The notes beneath the pieces are model-generated. The model was not told where the DNA came from and did not search any database. It was given only the letters and a program-made list of their open reading frames with translations. From Mesorhizobium sp. (GTDB lineage Bacteria; Pseudomonadota; Alphaproteobacteria; Rhizobiales; Rhizobiaceae), in assembly GCF_004963255.1 (NCBI RefSeq), contig NZ_SUGA01000024.1:29445-93444 (forward strand): 64,000 nucleotides of DNA, written 5' to 3'. Shown one piece after another: positions 23,405 through 32,849 of the stretch; positions within the stretch are counted from its first letter, which is position 1; each line of letters begins with the position of its first letter. Made by a program: the position numbers and the translations under genes.

Positions 23405-25851
23405 GACGATTGCTCCATGTCTGCTTGAGGGAATTGCCGGAGGAGATCGGCGGCCCAATCGAGGCCGCGCGCACTGAGAAATCGGGAGGCAAAGCTCTCC
23501 TGACCGTCGTCGGATAGGGCGCTGTCAATGAGCGTCTGCGTGGCTGGGTCGGAGGCGCCGCAAAGCGCAAGCGCGATCGGGCCAAGACCGAGCTCGAAGA
23601 GACGATTCCCACGTCGCGATTGCAGGTAGTACTGGCGCTTTGGCGTAGCCCGGGCGACCAGTTCGATCTGGCGTTCGTTCAGACCGAACTGCTCATAGAC
23701 GGCTCGCGCCTGCGGTTCCACGGCACGATCATTAGGGAGAAGAATCCGTTGCGGACAGCTCTCGATGATTGCCGGCGCGATTGCCGAGTTCGCAACGTCG
23801 GCAAGAGACTGCGTGGCGAAGATGACTGACACGTTCTTCTTGCGCAGCACCTTCAGCCATTCGCGGATGCGGGCGGCGAAGAGCGGATTATCGAGATAGA
23901 CCCAGGCTTCATCAAGCATGAGCAGCGTCGGACGTCCGTCGAAGCGCTCCTCAAGCCTATGAAAGAGATAGGTAAGCACCGGCAGCACAGCGCCTTGGCT
24001 GTGCATCAGCTCCTCGGTCTCGAAACACTGGATATCCGACAGGGCCAGCCGATCGTCGTCGGCGTCGAGCAGCCGGCCGAAGGGGCCATCCAGCGTGTAG
24101 GGCATCAAGGCGGACTTCAGCGCATTGGACTGAAGCAGGACCGACAGTCCGGTCAGCGTGCGTTCCTGCGCCGGCGCGGTGGCAAGGCTGCCAAGCGCGG
24201 ACCAGATTGACTCCTTCACCTCGGGCGTGACGGAGACGTTCTCATGGGCAATGAGGCTGGCTATCCATTCTGCCGCCCAGCTGCGCGTGACCGGATCGTG
24301 GATGTTGCGCAGCGGCTGGAAGGCAAGCGCGCCGTCAGCCCCTAAGGCGTGGTGTTCCCCACCCAAGACGAGCGTTGCGGCACGAGCGGAATTGCCTTTG
24401 TCGAAGACATAGACCTGCGCGCCGGCATATCGCCGAAACTGCAGCGCGATCAGCGCAAGCAGAACCGACTTGCCCGCCCCGGTCGGACCAACGATCAGCA
24501 TGTGACCGACATCGTCGACATGAGTAGAAAGTCGGAAGGGCGTCGACCCACCGGTCTCGGCGAAGAGAAGCGGCGGCGCTTCGGTCTGGGTGACCTTGGC
24601 GAGATGCTCGTTCGCCGCCGGGCCGGCCCATACCGACGACAGCGGCATCAGGTGGGCCAGGTTCAGCGTATGAACGAGCGGCTGGCGAACATTTGCGTAG
24701 ACATGACCGGGCAACGAGCCGAGCCACGCCTCGACCGCATTGACGCTTTCGCGGATCGTGGTGAAGCCGAGCCCATTGACGATGCGCTCGACCGCGCGAA
24801 GTTTTTCGGCGGCGGCTTGATGATCTTCGTCCGACACCGTCACGGTCGTGGTGAGATAACCGAAGCCCACGTGATCGCCACCCAAGGCCTGAAGGGCTTC
24901 GTCGGCATCGAGGGCCTTGTTGTCCGCATCGCTGTCGACCAGCGGAACGGGTTCATTGCTTACAACCTCCCGCAGGATAGCGACGATCGATTTGCGCTTG
25001 GAAAACCACTGCCGGCGCAACCGCGTCAGCGTTTTGGTGGCTTCCGGCTTGTCGAGGGGAATGAAGCGCGTCATCCAGCGATAGGCAAAATCTTGGTGGT
25101 TCAGCGCATCGAGGATTCCGGGTCGAGTGAGGTTGGGAAAACCGAGGATGGTGAGGGTCCGCAGATGCAGATCGCCCAGCATCGGCTCCAGCCCGCCCGT
25201 GAGCGGCGCATCGACCAGAATGCCGTCGAGATAGATCGGCGTTTCCGGCACGGCGACCGGATGCCGGCGAGCCGAGATCGTGCCATGCAGGTAGGTCAGC
25301 GTCTCGGCATCGTCGAGCCCACGCACTTCCGGCATGAAGCCGGACAGGAGATCCACGACGCGGTCGGTCTCTTCACGGAACCGCCCTAGCTCCTGGCGCC
25401 AGTTTCTTTCGGCTTCTGGATGATGAGAGTCGACAAATGCGCTCTCCGCCCGTGCCTGGCTGTCCGGAGGCGGCATGAACAGCAGGGTCAGATAATAGCG
25501 GCTCTCGAAATGCGCGACCTTGCCCTCGAAAGCCGCGCGCCGTTCTTCATCGATGAGCCACGACGCCGCGTCGGGAAAACGCGAGGCTGGATAGCCCAGG
25601 GCTTCGACCCGTTCAGCCTCGAAGAACAATGCCCAGCCGGAGCCAAGGCGTCTGAGCGCATTGTTCGCACGGGCGCAAAGGCCGACGAGCTCTGCTTCCG
25701 TCGCGCTTTCGAGATCGGGGCCACGGAACCGCAGCGTCCGCTGAAAGCTGCCGTCCTTGTTGAGCACGATGCCGGGCGCGATGAGTGCCGCCCAGGGCAG
25801 ATGGTCGGCAAGCCGGTCGGCCTTGCCGCGATATTCTGAAAGGTTCAGCAT
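23401..25851 (-). CDS. trbE: TrbE (VirB4-like) conjugation ATPase
   Basis: An 816-residue ATPase, the largest energising component of the mating channel. It starts MLNLSEYRGKADRLADHLPW. The N-terminal CagE/TrbE domain spans residues about 20-420. Walker A is GPTGAGKS (455-462), and Walker B is TLLMLDEAWVYLDNP (about 642-656) followed by the typical FATQSLADV. The tail QYYLQSRRGNRLFELGLGPI is also family-typical. The start at 25851 overlaps trbD by 7 nt. The open frame runs further upstream but is antisense-like there. All catalytic motifs are intact. Confidence 0.95.
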   Translation of the reverse strand: MLNLSEYRGKADRLADHLPWAALIAPGIVLNKDGSFQRTLRFRGPDLESATEAELVGLCARANNALRRLGSGWALFFEAERVEALGYPASRFPDAASWLIDEERRAAFEGKVAHFESRYYLTLLFMPPPDSQARAESAFVDSHHPEAERNWRQELGRFREETDRVVDLLSGFMPEVRGLDDAETLTYLHGTISARRHPVAVPETPIYLDGILVDAPLTGGLEPMLGDLHLRTLTILGFPNLTRPGILDALNHQDFAYRWMTRFIPLDKPEATKTLTRLRRQWFSKRKSIVAILREVVSNEPVPLVDSDADNKALDADEALQALGGDHVGFGYLTTTVTVSDEDHQAAAEKLRAVERIVNGLGFTTIRESVNAVEAWLGSLPGHVYANVRQPLVHTLNLAHLMPLSSVWAGPAANEHLAKVTQTEAPPLLFAETGGSTPFRLSTHVDDVGHMLIVGPTGAGKSVLLALIALQFRRYAGAQVYVFDKGNSARAATLVLGGEHHALGADGALAFQPLRNIHDPVTRSWAAEWIASLIAHENVSVTPEVKESIWSALGSLATAPAQERTLTGLSVLLQSNALKSALMPYTLDGPFGRLLDADDDRLALSDIQCFETEELMHSQGAVLPVLTYLFHRLEERFDGRPTLLMLDEAWVYLDNPLFAARIREWLKVLRKKNVSVIFATQSLADVANSAIAPAIIESCPQRILLPNDRAVEPQARAVYEQFGLNERQIELVARATPKRQYYLQSRRGNRLFELGLGPIALALCGASDPATQTLIDSALSDDGQESFASRFLSARGLDWAADLLRQFPQADMEQSS

Positions 25852-26117
25852 GCCAGCCACCCCCTCAGCCGAAGATGGCGGACAAGGACGGCGGCGAAGT
25901 CCGGATCGCGGCGGGCAGCCAAGACCGCGAGCGTGTGACCAGCAAGCCAGAGCGCGAGCCCGGCAATCCACTGCTGTAAGCCAAGGCCGATTGCCGCGGC
26001 GACCGTACCATTGAGAATCGCAACCGCTCTCGGCGCACCGCCCAAGAGAATCGGCTCCGTCAATGCCCGGTGGACCGGCACCTCGAAGCCCTCGATATGC
26101 TGCTCTCCAGCGGCCAT
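25845..26117 (-). CDS. trbD: TrbD (VirB3-like) conjugal transfer protein
   Basis: A 90-residue inner-membrane protein starting MAAGEQHIEGFEVPVHRALT. It shows the VirB3 signature VPVHRALTEPILLGGAPRAV, then two adjoining hydrophobic helices (AILNGTVAAAIGLGLQQWIA, LALWLAGHTLAVLAA) and a basic PDFAAVLVRHLRLRGWL end. Its stop region overlaps the trbE start and its ATG overlaps the trbC stop. Confidence 0.92.
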   Translation of the reverse strand: MAAGEQHIEGFEVPVHRALTEPILLGGAPRAVAILNGTVAAAIGLGLQQWIAGLALWLAGHTLAVLAARRDPDFAAVLVRHLRLRGWLAC

Positions 26118-26440
26118 CAGACAAGCGCTCCGCCACCGAAGGAGAAGAAGGAAAGGAAGAAGCTCGATGCTGCGAAGGCGATCGACAGCCCGAAGACGAT
26201 CTGGATCAACCTGCGAAAACCGCCCGCCGTGTCGCCGAAGGCAAGGGTCAAGCCTGTGGTGATGATGATGATCACCGCAACGATCTTGGCGACCGGCCCC
26301 TGCACCGACTCCAGGATCTGCTGCAGCGGCTGCTCCCAGGGCATGCCGGAGCCGGCGGCGTAAGCGGGGGCCGTGATGAGAAACGCGAGCGCGGTGGACG
26401 AAAGAAAGCGAAGCTTCTTGCGCATGAGATGACCTTTCAA
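26117..26440 (-). CDS. trbC: TrbC (VirB2-like) pilin
   Basis: A 107-residue prepilin for the conjugative pilus. A signal peptide (MRKKLRFLSSTALAFLITAP, cut near AYA) precedes a mature chain with two transmembrane helices (VAKIVAVIIIITTGLTLAFG, LIQIVFGLSIAFAASSFFLS) joined by the short loop DTAGGFRR. The start may be the ATG at 26440, coupled to the trbB stop, or MRKK at 26425. Probably processed, and in some relatives cyclised by a TraF-type protease; a traF gene is present at 58.8 kb. Confidence 0.92.
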   Translation of the reverse strand: MKGHLMRKKLRFLSSTALAFLITAPAYAAGSGMPWEQPLQQILESVQGPVAKIVAVIIIITTGLTLAFGDTAGGFRRLIQIVFGLSIAFAASSFFLSFFSFGGGALV

Positions 26441-27405
26441 AATTGCCGGAGTTGCGGAATTGTGAGCGGAGTAACGGCGTAGTCGCCGCTGCCGTCGAGG
26501 CCGGCGACCTCAGCGATCGCGTCGATGCGGCGCGAGGATCCGCGCCCGGCGATGAAGACGATCAGATCGATGGCTTCGGCGATGAGGCGGCGCGGAACAG
26601 TGACGACGGCTTCCTGGGCGAGCTGTTCGACACGGTAGAGTGCCGAGCGCGCCGAATTGGCATGAACCGTGGCGATGCCGCCGGGATGCCCGGTGTTCCA
26701 TGCCTTGAGCATGTCGAGGGCTTCCGCACCCCTCACCTCGCCGACGATGATCCGGTCGGGCCGGAGCCGCAGCGTCGAGCGAACGAGATCGGCAAGTGTG
26801 ACCGAACCCCGCCTCGTTCTCAGGGCGACGCAGTCCTTTGCCGCGCATTGCAGTTCGCGCGTGTCTTCGATCAGGATCACCCGCTCGTCGCATTCGGCGA
26901 CTTCGGCCAAGAGAGCATTGGCAAGCGTCGTCTTGCCCGAGGACGTGCCGCCGGCGACCAGAATGTTGCGCCGCTCGCGCACCGCCTTCTTCAGCGCATC
27001 GGCTTGCAGCGGCTGCATTATCCGGTCGGCGACATAGTTGGCCAGCGTGTAGAGTCTTGCGGCCGGCTTGCGGATGGCGAAACACGGCGCCAGCACGACG
27101 GGCGGCAGCAGCCCCTCGAAGCGTTCGCCCGATGGCAGCTCGGCGCTGACAATCGGATTATCGGCATGCGCCTCGGCACGCACATGGGAGGCAACCAGAC
27201 GAATGATGCGTTCGGCTTCGGAGGGATGCATGGACACGCCGGTGTGGACCCGACCTTCCCCCAGTCTATCGAGCCGCAGCGCCCCGTCGGGATTGACCAT
27301 CACCTCGATGACCAGTGGATCGGCGAGAGCTTCGGTGATCGCCTGGCCCAGGGCGGTGCGCAGCATGGCGCGGCGGCGGTGGTCGGCTTCCGGATGAGAG
27401 CTCAT
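26437..27405 (-). CDS. trbB: TrbB (VirB11-like) traffic ATPase
   Basis: A 322-residue hexameric ATPase powering pilus assembly and substrate transfer. Walker A is AGGTSSGKTTLAN (about residues 152-164), the Asp box is RVILIEDTRELQC, Walker B is RIIVGEVRGAEALDML, and the His box is GHPGGIATVHANS. The order and spacing are those of the secretion-ATPase family. The gene starts within the last codons of the copG-like gene. Confidence 0.94.
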   Translation of the reverse strand: MSSHPEADHRRRAMLRTALGQAITEALADPLVIEVMVNPDGALRLDRLGEGRVHTGVSMHPSEAERIIRLVASHVRAEAHADNPIVSAELPSGERFEGLLPPVVLAPCFAIRKPAARLYTLANYVADRIMQPLQADALKKAVRERRNILVAGGTSSGKTTLANALLAEVAECDERVILIEDTRELQCAAKDCVALRTRRGSVTLADLVRSTLRLRPDRIIVGEVRGAEALDMLKAWNTGHPGGIATVHANSARSALYRVEQLAQEAVVTVPRRLIAEAIDLIVFIAGRGSSRRIDAIAEVAGLDGSGDYAVTPLTIPQLRQF

Positions 27406-27815
27406 CCTTCCCCTCCCACGCCGCTGTCTTTGCCAAGGGAGCGTTTCCCGGACGCGACTTGCCGGCCGACCTGCTCGACGAATTTGTCGAAACGCTCGTG
27501 CGCGATCGCCTGTGTTGCCTTGTCCGGAACCGGCGTGTGGGCATGCAGCGTGATCGAAAAGCGGATAAAGAGCGCCAGGCTCTCGAGGATCATCTCGGCA
27601 TCGCGCCTGACGTAAGCGAGGTCGCGCGAAAGACGGTCAAGCCTCACGCCATAGCGGCGGTCGAGCTCGTTCTCGCCGCGCCGTTCGATGAATGCTTCGA
27701 TCGCCTTCGCCACCACCGCGGATTTAGTGGTCGACGGATCCCGGCTGAGGTTGTCCAGCTTCTCGCTGAGGTCGGGCTCGAGCAGAAACTGATGACGAAT
27801 GCGGTGGGGCTTCAT
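27402..27815 (-). CDS. CopG-like ribbon-helix-helix protein of trb operon
   Basis: A 137-residue protein starting MKPHRIRHQFLLEPDLSEKL. The N-terminal 50 residues read as a ribbon-helix-helix: a beta strand (RIRHQFLLEPDL) and helices around TKSAVVAKAIEAFIERRG. The rest is helical and ends in a low-complexity tail. A CopG-like gene between traG and trbB is standard in rhizobial conjugative elements and is thought to regulate the operon. It overlaps trbB by 4 nt. Confidence 0.85.
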   Translation of the reverse strand: MKPHRIRHQFLLEPDLSEKLDNLSRDPSTTKSAVVAKAIEAFIERRGENELDRRYGVRLDRLSRDLAYVRRDAEMILESLALFIRFSITLHAHTPVPDKATQAIAHERFDKFVEQVGRQVASGKRSLGKDSGVGGEG

Positions 27816-27933
27816 GCGGCTTGTTCTCGGCAGGCCGGCATTGCGCCGGCGATGAGAACAAGCATCGGGCGGCTGCTCGAAATCGCTTATGGTCGTTATC
27901 TACGCTGAGATACGCTTTGGCTTCGAGCGGCGT

Positions 27934-29964
27934 TCAGAAGCCAGGCACGATGTCCTTGTCGTCGCCCCTGCCCTCGTTGATGCCATACGCACGCGCGGCG
28001 TTGGAAATCCGGTCCATCACACGTTTGTCGGCGAGCGCTTCGCTATCATCGTCGGCGGGCTTGAAAATATCGTCCTGCTCCGGCTCCTGAGAGGTGGCAA
28101 TATTTTCTTCAGGCAATCCCGGATGGCGCTGCTGCTGAACACCGCCCTCGTCTTCAGCGACTCCGTTACCGCTTTCTTCGTCAGCAGCAAGACGGCGGTC
28201 GACACTGCGCACCTGTCCACTCCAATCGTCCGGACGTGACGCCGGACTGTCAGCGTGAGCCCGTTCGCGCAGCACCGGCGCTGGCAGTACCCGCTCCGTA
28301 AAATTCTGATCCTCGTAATAGCGCAGCTTCTTCGCACGGATCGGCGGCAGCCCAGAAACCAGTACCAGTTCGTCGGACGGAGGCAGTTGCATGACTTCGC
28401 CCGGCGTCAGCAGCTGTCGCGCGGTCTCCTGCCGACTGACCATCACGTGCGACAGCCAGGGCGCCAGCCGATGGCCGGCATAGTTGCGCATGGATCTGAG
28501 TTCCGTCGCCGTGCCGAGCGCATCCGAGATGCGTTTGGCTGTCCGTTCATCATTAGAGGAAAAGGCAATCCGCACATGGCAATTGTCGAGAATGGCGTTG
28601 TTCTCGCCATACGCCTTGGAGATCTGGTTCAAGGATTGTGCGATCAGATAGGCACGAATGCCGTATCCCGCCATGAAGGCAAGCGCGGTTTCGAAGAAGT
28701 CGAGGCGACCGAGTGCCGGGAATTCGTCGAGCATCATGAGCAGTTGGTGCCTTCTGCTCTTCTTCGGATCACCCTCCAGACGCTCGGTCAGCCGGCGGCC
28801 GATCTGATTGAGCACCAGTCGGACCAGTGGCTTGGTGCGAGAGATGTCAGATGGCGGCACCACCAGGTAGAGCGACATTGGGCGCTCGGCATCCATGAGG
28901 TCGGCAATGCGCCAATCGCACGCCGATGTTGCCGCAGCCACCGTCGGATCGCGGTAGAGGCCGAGGAACGACATGGCGGTCGAAAGCACGCCCGAACGCT
29001 CGTTCTCGGATTTGTTCAGAACCTCGCGCGCCGCCGAAGCCACTATCGGATGCACCTTAGGCTTGTCCGCCACGCCAAGGTGGTTGGTCGTCATCATTCG
29101 CTGCAGCGTCGCGGTAAACGAGCGTTGCGGGTCTGACAGAAAGGTGGCGACGCGGGCGAGTGTCTTTTCCTCTTCGGCGTAGAGCACGTGCAAGATGGCG
29201 CCGACCAAGAGTGAGTGGCTGGTCTTCTCCCAATGATTGCGCCGCTCGAGTGCACCTTCCGGATCGACCAGGATGTCCGCAATGTTCTGGACGTCACGGA
29301 CTTCATTCGATCCCTTGCGCACTTCCAGCAGTGGATTGTACCGCGCCGATCTCGGGTCCGTCGGATTGAACAAAAGGGAATAAGAGAACTTCGATCGCCA
29401 GCCAGATGTCAGCTGCCAATTCTCGCCTTTGATATCGTGAATGACGGCCGAGCCAGTCCAGGAGAGAAGCGTTGGAATGACCAACCCGACGCCCTTGCCT
29501 GAACGTGTCGGAGCAAAGGCCATGACGTGCTCCAGGCCATTGTGCCGTAGATAACGGTCGTTCAGCTTGCCGAGGAAAACGCCCGCGGGCCGAAACAGCC
29601 CCGCCTTTTCGATTTCCTGTTTCACCGCCCATCGTGAAGAGCCATAGGTGGTGACCAGTCCGCGCTGCCGTGCGCGCCACAGCGAGCCGGCGACCGCGGC
29701 TGCACAGCCCAAGAACCCGCTGGCGCCGGCAAGCGCGCCTGCTTGATCAAAGATCTCGGGCGCATAGGCGTCGAAATGGAACCACCATTCGAACAGTTTC
29801 CATGGCTTGTAGATCCGCCATCCCGCCGCGATGAACCACGGCGCGCCGAGTTGCGGCTGATAGCCGAGCATGTGAGCGCACCATTGCGTTGCCGCCCATA
29901 CACCAACGACAACAATCGCGAACACAAGGGCGATCTGCCCGACCAGCAGCTTCGTGGGCGTCAT
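27934..29964 (-). CDS. traG: TraG (VirD4-like) type IV coupling protein
   Basis: A 676-residue inner-membrane ATPase that delivers the relaxase-DNA complex to the mating channel. Two N-terminal transmembrane helices (LVGQIALVFAIVVVGVWAAT; LAGASGFLGCAAAVAGSLW) precede Walker A APTRSGKGVG (about 151-160) and Walker B LLMMLDEFPALGRLDFFE (about 430-447). The tail is acidic and disordered, as in VirD4. The ATG at 29964 (MTPTKLL) fits family length better than the upstream frame. First gene of the trb operon, 119 nt before the copG-like gene. Confidence 0.94.
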   Translation of the reverse strand: MTPTKLLVGQIALVFAIVVVGVWAATQWCAHMLGYQPQLGAPWFIAAGWRIYKPWKLFEWWFHFDAYAPEIFDQAGALAGASGFLGCAAAVAGSLWRARQRGLVTTYGSSRWAVKQEIEKAGLFRPAGVFLGKLNDRYLRHNGLEHVMAFAPTRSGKGVGLVIPTLLSWTGSAVIHDIKGENWQLTSGWRSKFSYSLLFNPTDPRSARYNPLLEVRKGSNEVRDVQNIADILVDPEGALERRNHWEKTSHSLLVGAILHVLYAEEEKTLARVATFLSDPQRSFTATLQRMMTTNHLGVADKPKVHPIVASAAREVLNKSENERSGVLSTAMSFLGLYRDPTVAAATSACDWRIADLMDAERPMSLYLVVPPSDISRTKPLVRLVLNQIGRRLTERLEGDPKKSRRHQLLMMLDEFPALGRLDFFETALAFMAGYGIRAYLIAQSLNQISKAYGENNAILDNCHVRIAFSSNDERTAKRISDALGTATELRSMRNYAGHRLAPWLSHVMVSRQETARQLLTPGEVMQLPPSDELVLVSGLPPIRAKKLRYYEDQNFTERVLPAPVLRERAHADSPASRPDDWSGQVRSVDRRLAADEESGNGVAEDEGGVQQQRHPGLPEENIATSQEPEQDDIFKPADDDSEALADKRVMDRISNAARAYGINEGRGDDKDIVPGF

Positions 29965-30217
29965 TGGCTTGGCTCGCTGAACATGCAACTTAGCATCGCC
30001 CGGCCAAGCCCAATCGCGAATGCGGCTCACGTGCGATTGGGTGCGATCACTCGCTATGTGTTGCCGTCGCCGAAAGGAACCTGGGCATGAAAAATGGCCA
30101 GCTCAGGTGCTGAAACTGCCAGAGAGCGAGCTCGAGTCCGTCGAGCTCATAGCCACGGCGTTCAACCAGTTCGACATGGACGTTCCGGGCCGCCCCTGGT
30201 CGTCGCTGGACCTAGGC

Positions 30218-30460
30218 TTAAGTCGAAAGCGGCTGCTGGAAAGCTTGGCCGGGCGGGATTAGCGGCCCACGGTTCCGCGCCGCGTGCAGCAGTTCCTCCT
30301 GCTCGGTGAGCCCATTCAGGAACATCTTGAACAGGTGAGCCGCAAGCCTCTGCCCACGCACGCTGTCGAGTTCAATCCCGCGCTCCCGGCACAGGGTCTT
30401 ATGGACACCCGCCAGCATCGCAAGTTCATCGTCCATGACAACATGACCGGGATACAACAT
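30218..30460 (-). CDS. Small conserved protein, paralogue of the one at 11.8 kb
   Basis: An 80-residue protein starting MLYPGHVVMDDELAMLAGVH. It shares the spaced motifs LCRERG, KMFLNG and EELLHAAR with the 73-residue protein encoded at 11833-12054. The ATG at 30460 has a strong ribosome site (GGAGGAGG immediately upstream). No signal peptide or enzymatic motif; predicted helical. It lies just beyond the traG end of the conjugation operon. Function unknown. Confidence 0.65.
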   Translation of the reverse strand: MLYPGHVVMDDELAMLAGVHKTLCRERGIELDSVRGQRLAAHLFKMFLNGLTEQEELLHAARNRGPLIPPGQAFQQPLST

Positions 30461-30926
30461 AGCCTCCTCCTTGAAAAAGCTACGAGTGAAACGGGATGAT
30501 ATCGCCGTCGCTCGCTCTTGCAACTATCTGGTAGTTGACTCGTTGGAACAAAACAAGAACATATTCCTACACATTTTCAGGAGGTCCCATTGCCTGACCG
30601 TCATAAAGACCCTCGCTCTCCCTGATCGCAATGTGTCGCAGTAGCTTGGCGCTGACCGCACCGTAATCGCGGATCTTTCGATGAAACGATTTCCCTGGTC
30701 GCCGGCTAATGGCTTTGGCACGTCGCGGAGGTGGCGGAAGCCGTTGCCGGATGAAGCGGCGACCCGAACCCGATGCCTGGCTACAGCCAGATCGCGACCC
30801 GTCCCATCGACAGGATCGCCTGAATAACAGATTACGCTTTCTGCTGCAGTCCCACCGCCATACAGAGCCAGCGGAACCTATTTCATCCCGCCCTGTTTCG
30901 GATTGAGCGACCGAAGAGGACTAACA
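30461..30926. other. Intergenic region
   Basis: About 465 nt between two divergent small genes. Short frames on both strands lack ribosome sites and family features. Promoters for both flanking genes must lie here but none was resolved by eye. No inverted repeat or tRNA was seen. Confidence 0.4.
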
Positions 30927-31106
30927 ATGAGATCAAAATCATCGCGGGATATGCCAGGTCCGAGACCCCGAAAGGACAAAGAGCGGGATACCCAGGAGGC
31001 GGCTGCCAAGACGCCCGACAAGACCAATGACTGGGATCGCGATCTCGTCCATGGCGATGGTGAAAGCACAGGGATAAAGCCCGAGCAGGGCGTCGAGTCG
31101 AAATAG
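30927..31106 (+). CDS. Small charged hypothetical protein
   Basis: A 59-residue highly polar protein starting MRSKSSRDMPGPRPRKDKER, with TPDKTNDWDRDLVHGDGEST near the middle. The composition (Lys, Arg, Asp, Gly; almost no hydrophobics) suggests an intrinsically disordered stress-type protein, as in several small rhizobial proteins. A GAGGAC ribosome-like site precedes the ATG at 30927. Function unknown. Confidence 0.5.
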   Translation: MRSKSSRDMPGPRPRKDKERDTQEAAAKTPDKTNDWDRDLVHGDGESTGIKPEQGVESK

Positions 31107-31194
31107 TCCAAAGACGGCCCTGGCAGACTTGACCGCGTGGAAGCCGTTTCTTGCCCGGTTTGAGGCCCCGCCGCTCGCGGGCTAGACTGGCTCG

Positions 31195-32103
31195 ATGATC
31201 TTCAGACTGACCTTTCTTGGCACCTCGGCCAGCGTACCCTCTGCCGAGCGAAATCACCCTGCCCTGCTTGTCGAGGCCGAAGGGTATCGAATTCTGGTTG
31301 ATTGCGGCGAAGGCACGCAGCGCCAGCTGCTGCGCAGCGGCGCCGGCTTCAGGCGGCTTCATCACCTGTTGCTCACGCATGCGCATTTCGACCATATCCT
31401 TGGAATCCCCGGCCTGCTCTCGACACTTCGGTTGCGGCAAAGTGACGATCTCCTGACCGTCCACGGAGGTTCGGACACCCTCGACCTCGTTGTGCGCATG
31501 CTCGCTGGTCTGTGGGGTGAAGGACGAGCGCCGGTCCCACTAGAGCTTGAGCCGCTGACGCCCGGCCGGGTTTTCGACGCGGACGAATTCAAGATCGACT
31601 GCTTTCAGGTTCGTCACCGCGACACAGATAGCTATGGTTTCGTGCTCGAGACACCACCGCGCCGCCCCCTTAGCGGGGAGCGCCTCACGTCTCTGGGCGT
31701 GCCAGACGGTCCAATCAGGAAGGACCTGGCAGAGGGCCGGTCTATCACCCTCGCGGATGGCCAAACAGTTGCTTCCGAAGATGTGTTGGGTCCGCCGGAA
31801 CGGGGCAAGAAGCTGGTCATCATCGGCGATACGGAGTCTACCAATGAGCTCGCCGAACATGTCCGCGGAGCCGACCTTCTGGTGATCGAGGCCACCTTCC
31901 TGGAACGAGATGCGGCCATGGCGCGCGACTATGGTCACCTCACGGCCGTGCAGGCGGCATCTCTGGCAGCGATGAGCAACGTGAAGCAACTCATCCTTAC
32001 GCATATCTCCGGCCGCTATGCCGATGAAGAAATCCTGGCGGAAGCCGTACGGGAATTTCCGAACAGCCGTATTGCGGCTGATCTCGATGTGCTCACCATA
32101 TAA
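31195..32103 (+). CDS. rnz: Ribonuclease Z
   Basis: A 302-residue metallo-beta-lactamase-fold endonuclease of the ElaC/RNase Z family, which trims tRNA 3' ends. MIFRLTFLGTSASVPSAERN is the typical N-terminus. The zinc motif THAHFDHILGIPG (H62, H64, D66, H67) is intact, and later zinc ligands lie in LVIEATF and LTHISGRY. The gene is the first of two closely spaced genes, with the phosphoesterase 9 nt downstream. It probably belongs to the cargo; bacteria may also keep a chromosomal copy. Confidence 0.88.
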   Translation: MIFRLTFLGTSASVPSAERNHPALLVEAEGYRILVDCGEGTQRQLLRSGAGFRRLHHLLLTHAHFDHILGIPGLLSTLRLRQSDDLLTVHGGSDTLDLVVRMLAGLWGEGRAPVPLELEPLTPGRVFDADEFKIDCFQVRHRDTDSYGFVLETPPRRPLSGERLTSLGVPDGPIRKDLAEGRSITLADGQTVASEDVLGPPERGKKLVIIGDTESTNELAEHVRGADLLVIEATFLERDAAMARDYGHLTAVQAASLAAMSNVKQLILTHISGRYADEEILAEAVREFPNSRIAADLDVLTI

Positions 32104-32112
32104 CGGCTGACG

Positions 32113-32574
32113 ATGACATTCAGGCTAGGCATCATCTCTGACACGCACGGCCTGCTGAGGCCTGAGGCGGAACGCCGCCTGGCCGGGGTAAACCACATCA
32201 TCCATGGCGGCGACATCGGCAGTCCTGAGATCATCAGCGCGCTTCAGCAGATCGCGCCGGTTACCGCCATCAGAGGCAACGTGGATACGGCCGGGTGGGC
32301 TGCGACCTACGCCGATACGGCGCTGGTGCGACTGGCGGGCCGAACATTCTACGTCCTTCATGATCTCAAGGCGCTTCAGGTCTCACCTGCGGCACTCGGC
32401 ATCGACATGGTCGTGTCGGGTCACTCCCATGTGCCAAAACTCAAAACCGTTGACGGTGTGCTCTACCTTAATCCGGGCAGCGCCGGTCACCGTCGCTTCA
32501 AGTTGCCGGTCACGCTTGCGACGGTTGATATCACGCCTGACGGTCTACAGCCGGCTATTCACGATCTAAGCTAA
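32113..32574 (+). CDS. YfcE/MJ0936-type metallophosphoesterase
   Basis: A 153-residue calcineurin-like phosphoesterase. All metal-binding motifs are present: ISDTHG (residues 8-13), HGGDIG, RGNVD, LHD and SGHSHVPK, then the NPGSAGHRR loop. YfcE-type enzymes hydrolyse phosphodiesters in vitro; the physiological substrate is unclear. Nine nucleotides after rnz, so co-transcription is likely. Confidence 0.9.
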   Translation: MTFRLGIISDTHGLLRPEAERRLAGVNHIIHGGDIGSPEIISALQQIAPVTAIRGNVDTAGWAATYADTALVRLAGRTFYVLHDLKALQVSPAALGIDMVVSGHSHVPKLKTVDGVLYLNPGSAGHRRFKLPVTLATVDITPDGLQPAIHDLS

Positions 32575-32849
32575 GGCGCGGGCTCAAGGCGTTCGCACGC
32601 CAGGCCGGGACGCATCGGCTGAATCAACGCATCCGCGCGCGACCAATAACCTCAATTAGACTTCCTGGAACGCGCCGAATGAAGAATTCAACAATTGCCT
32701 TCCATGCGACTTCCGGAGCGCAACCGGGCAGACGTCGAGGGCACCTCATATCCTTCTTGACGCAAACTAGCTCTGCCTTTCTGCGGGTCAGGTAATCGGA
32801 GAGCTGCACCCACCCCCTCGAACATCGAAACTAATGAAGCAGTCCTGCG

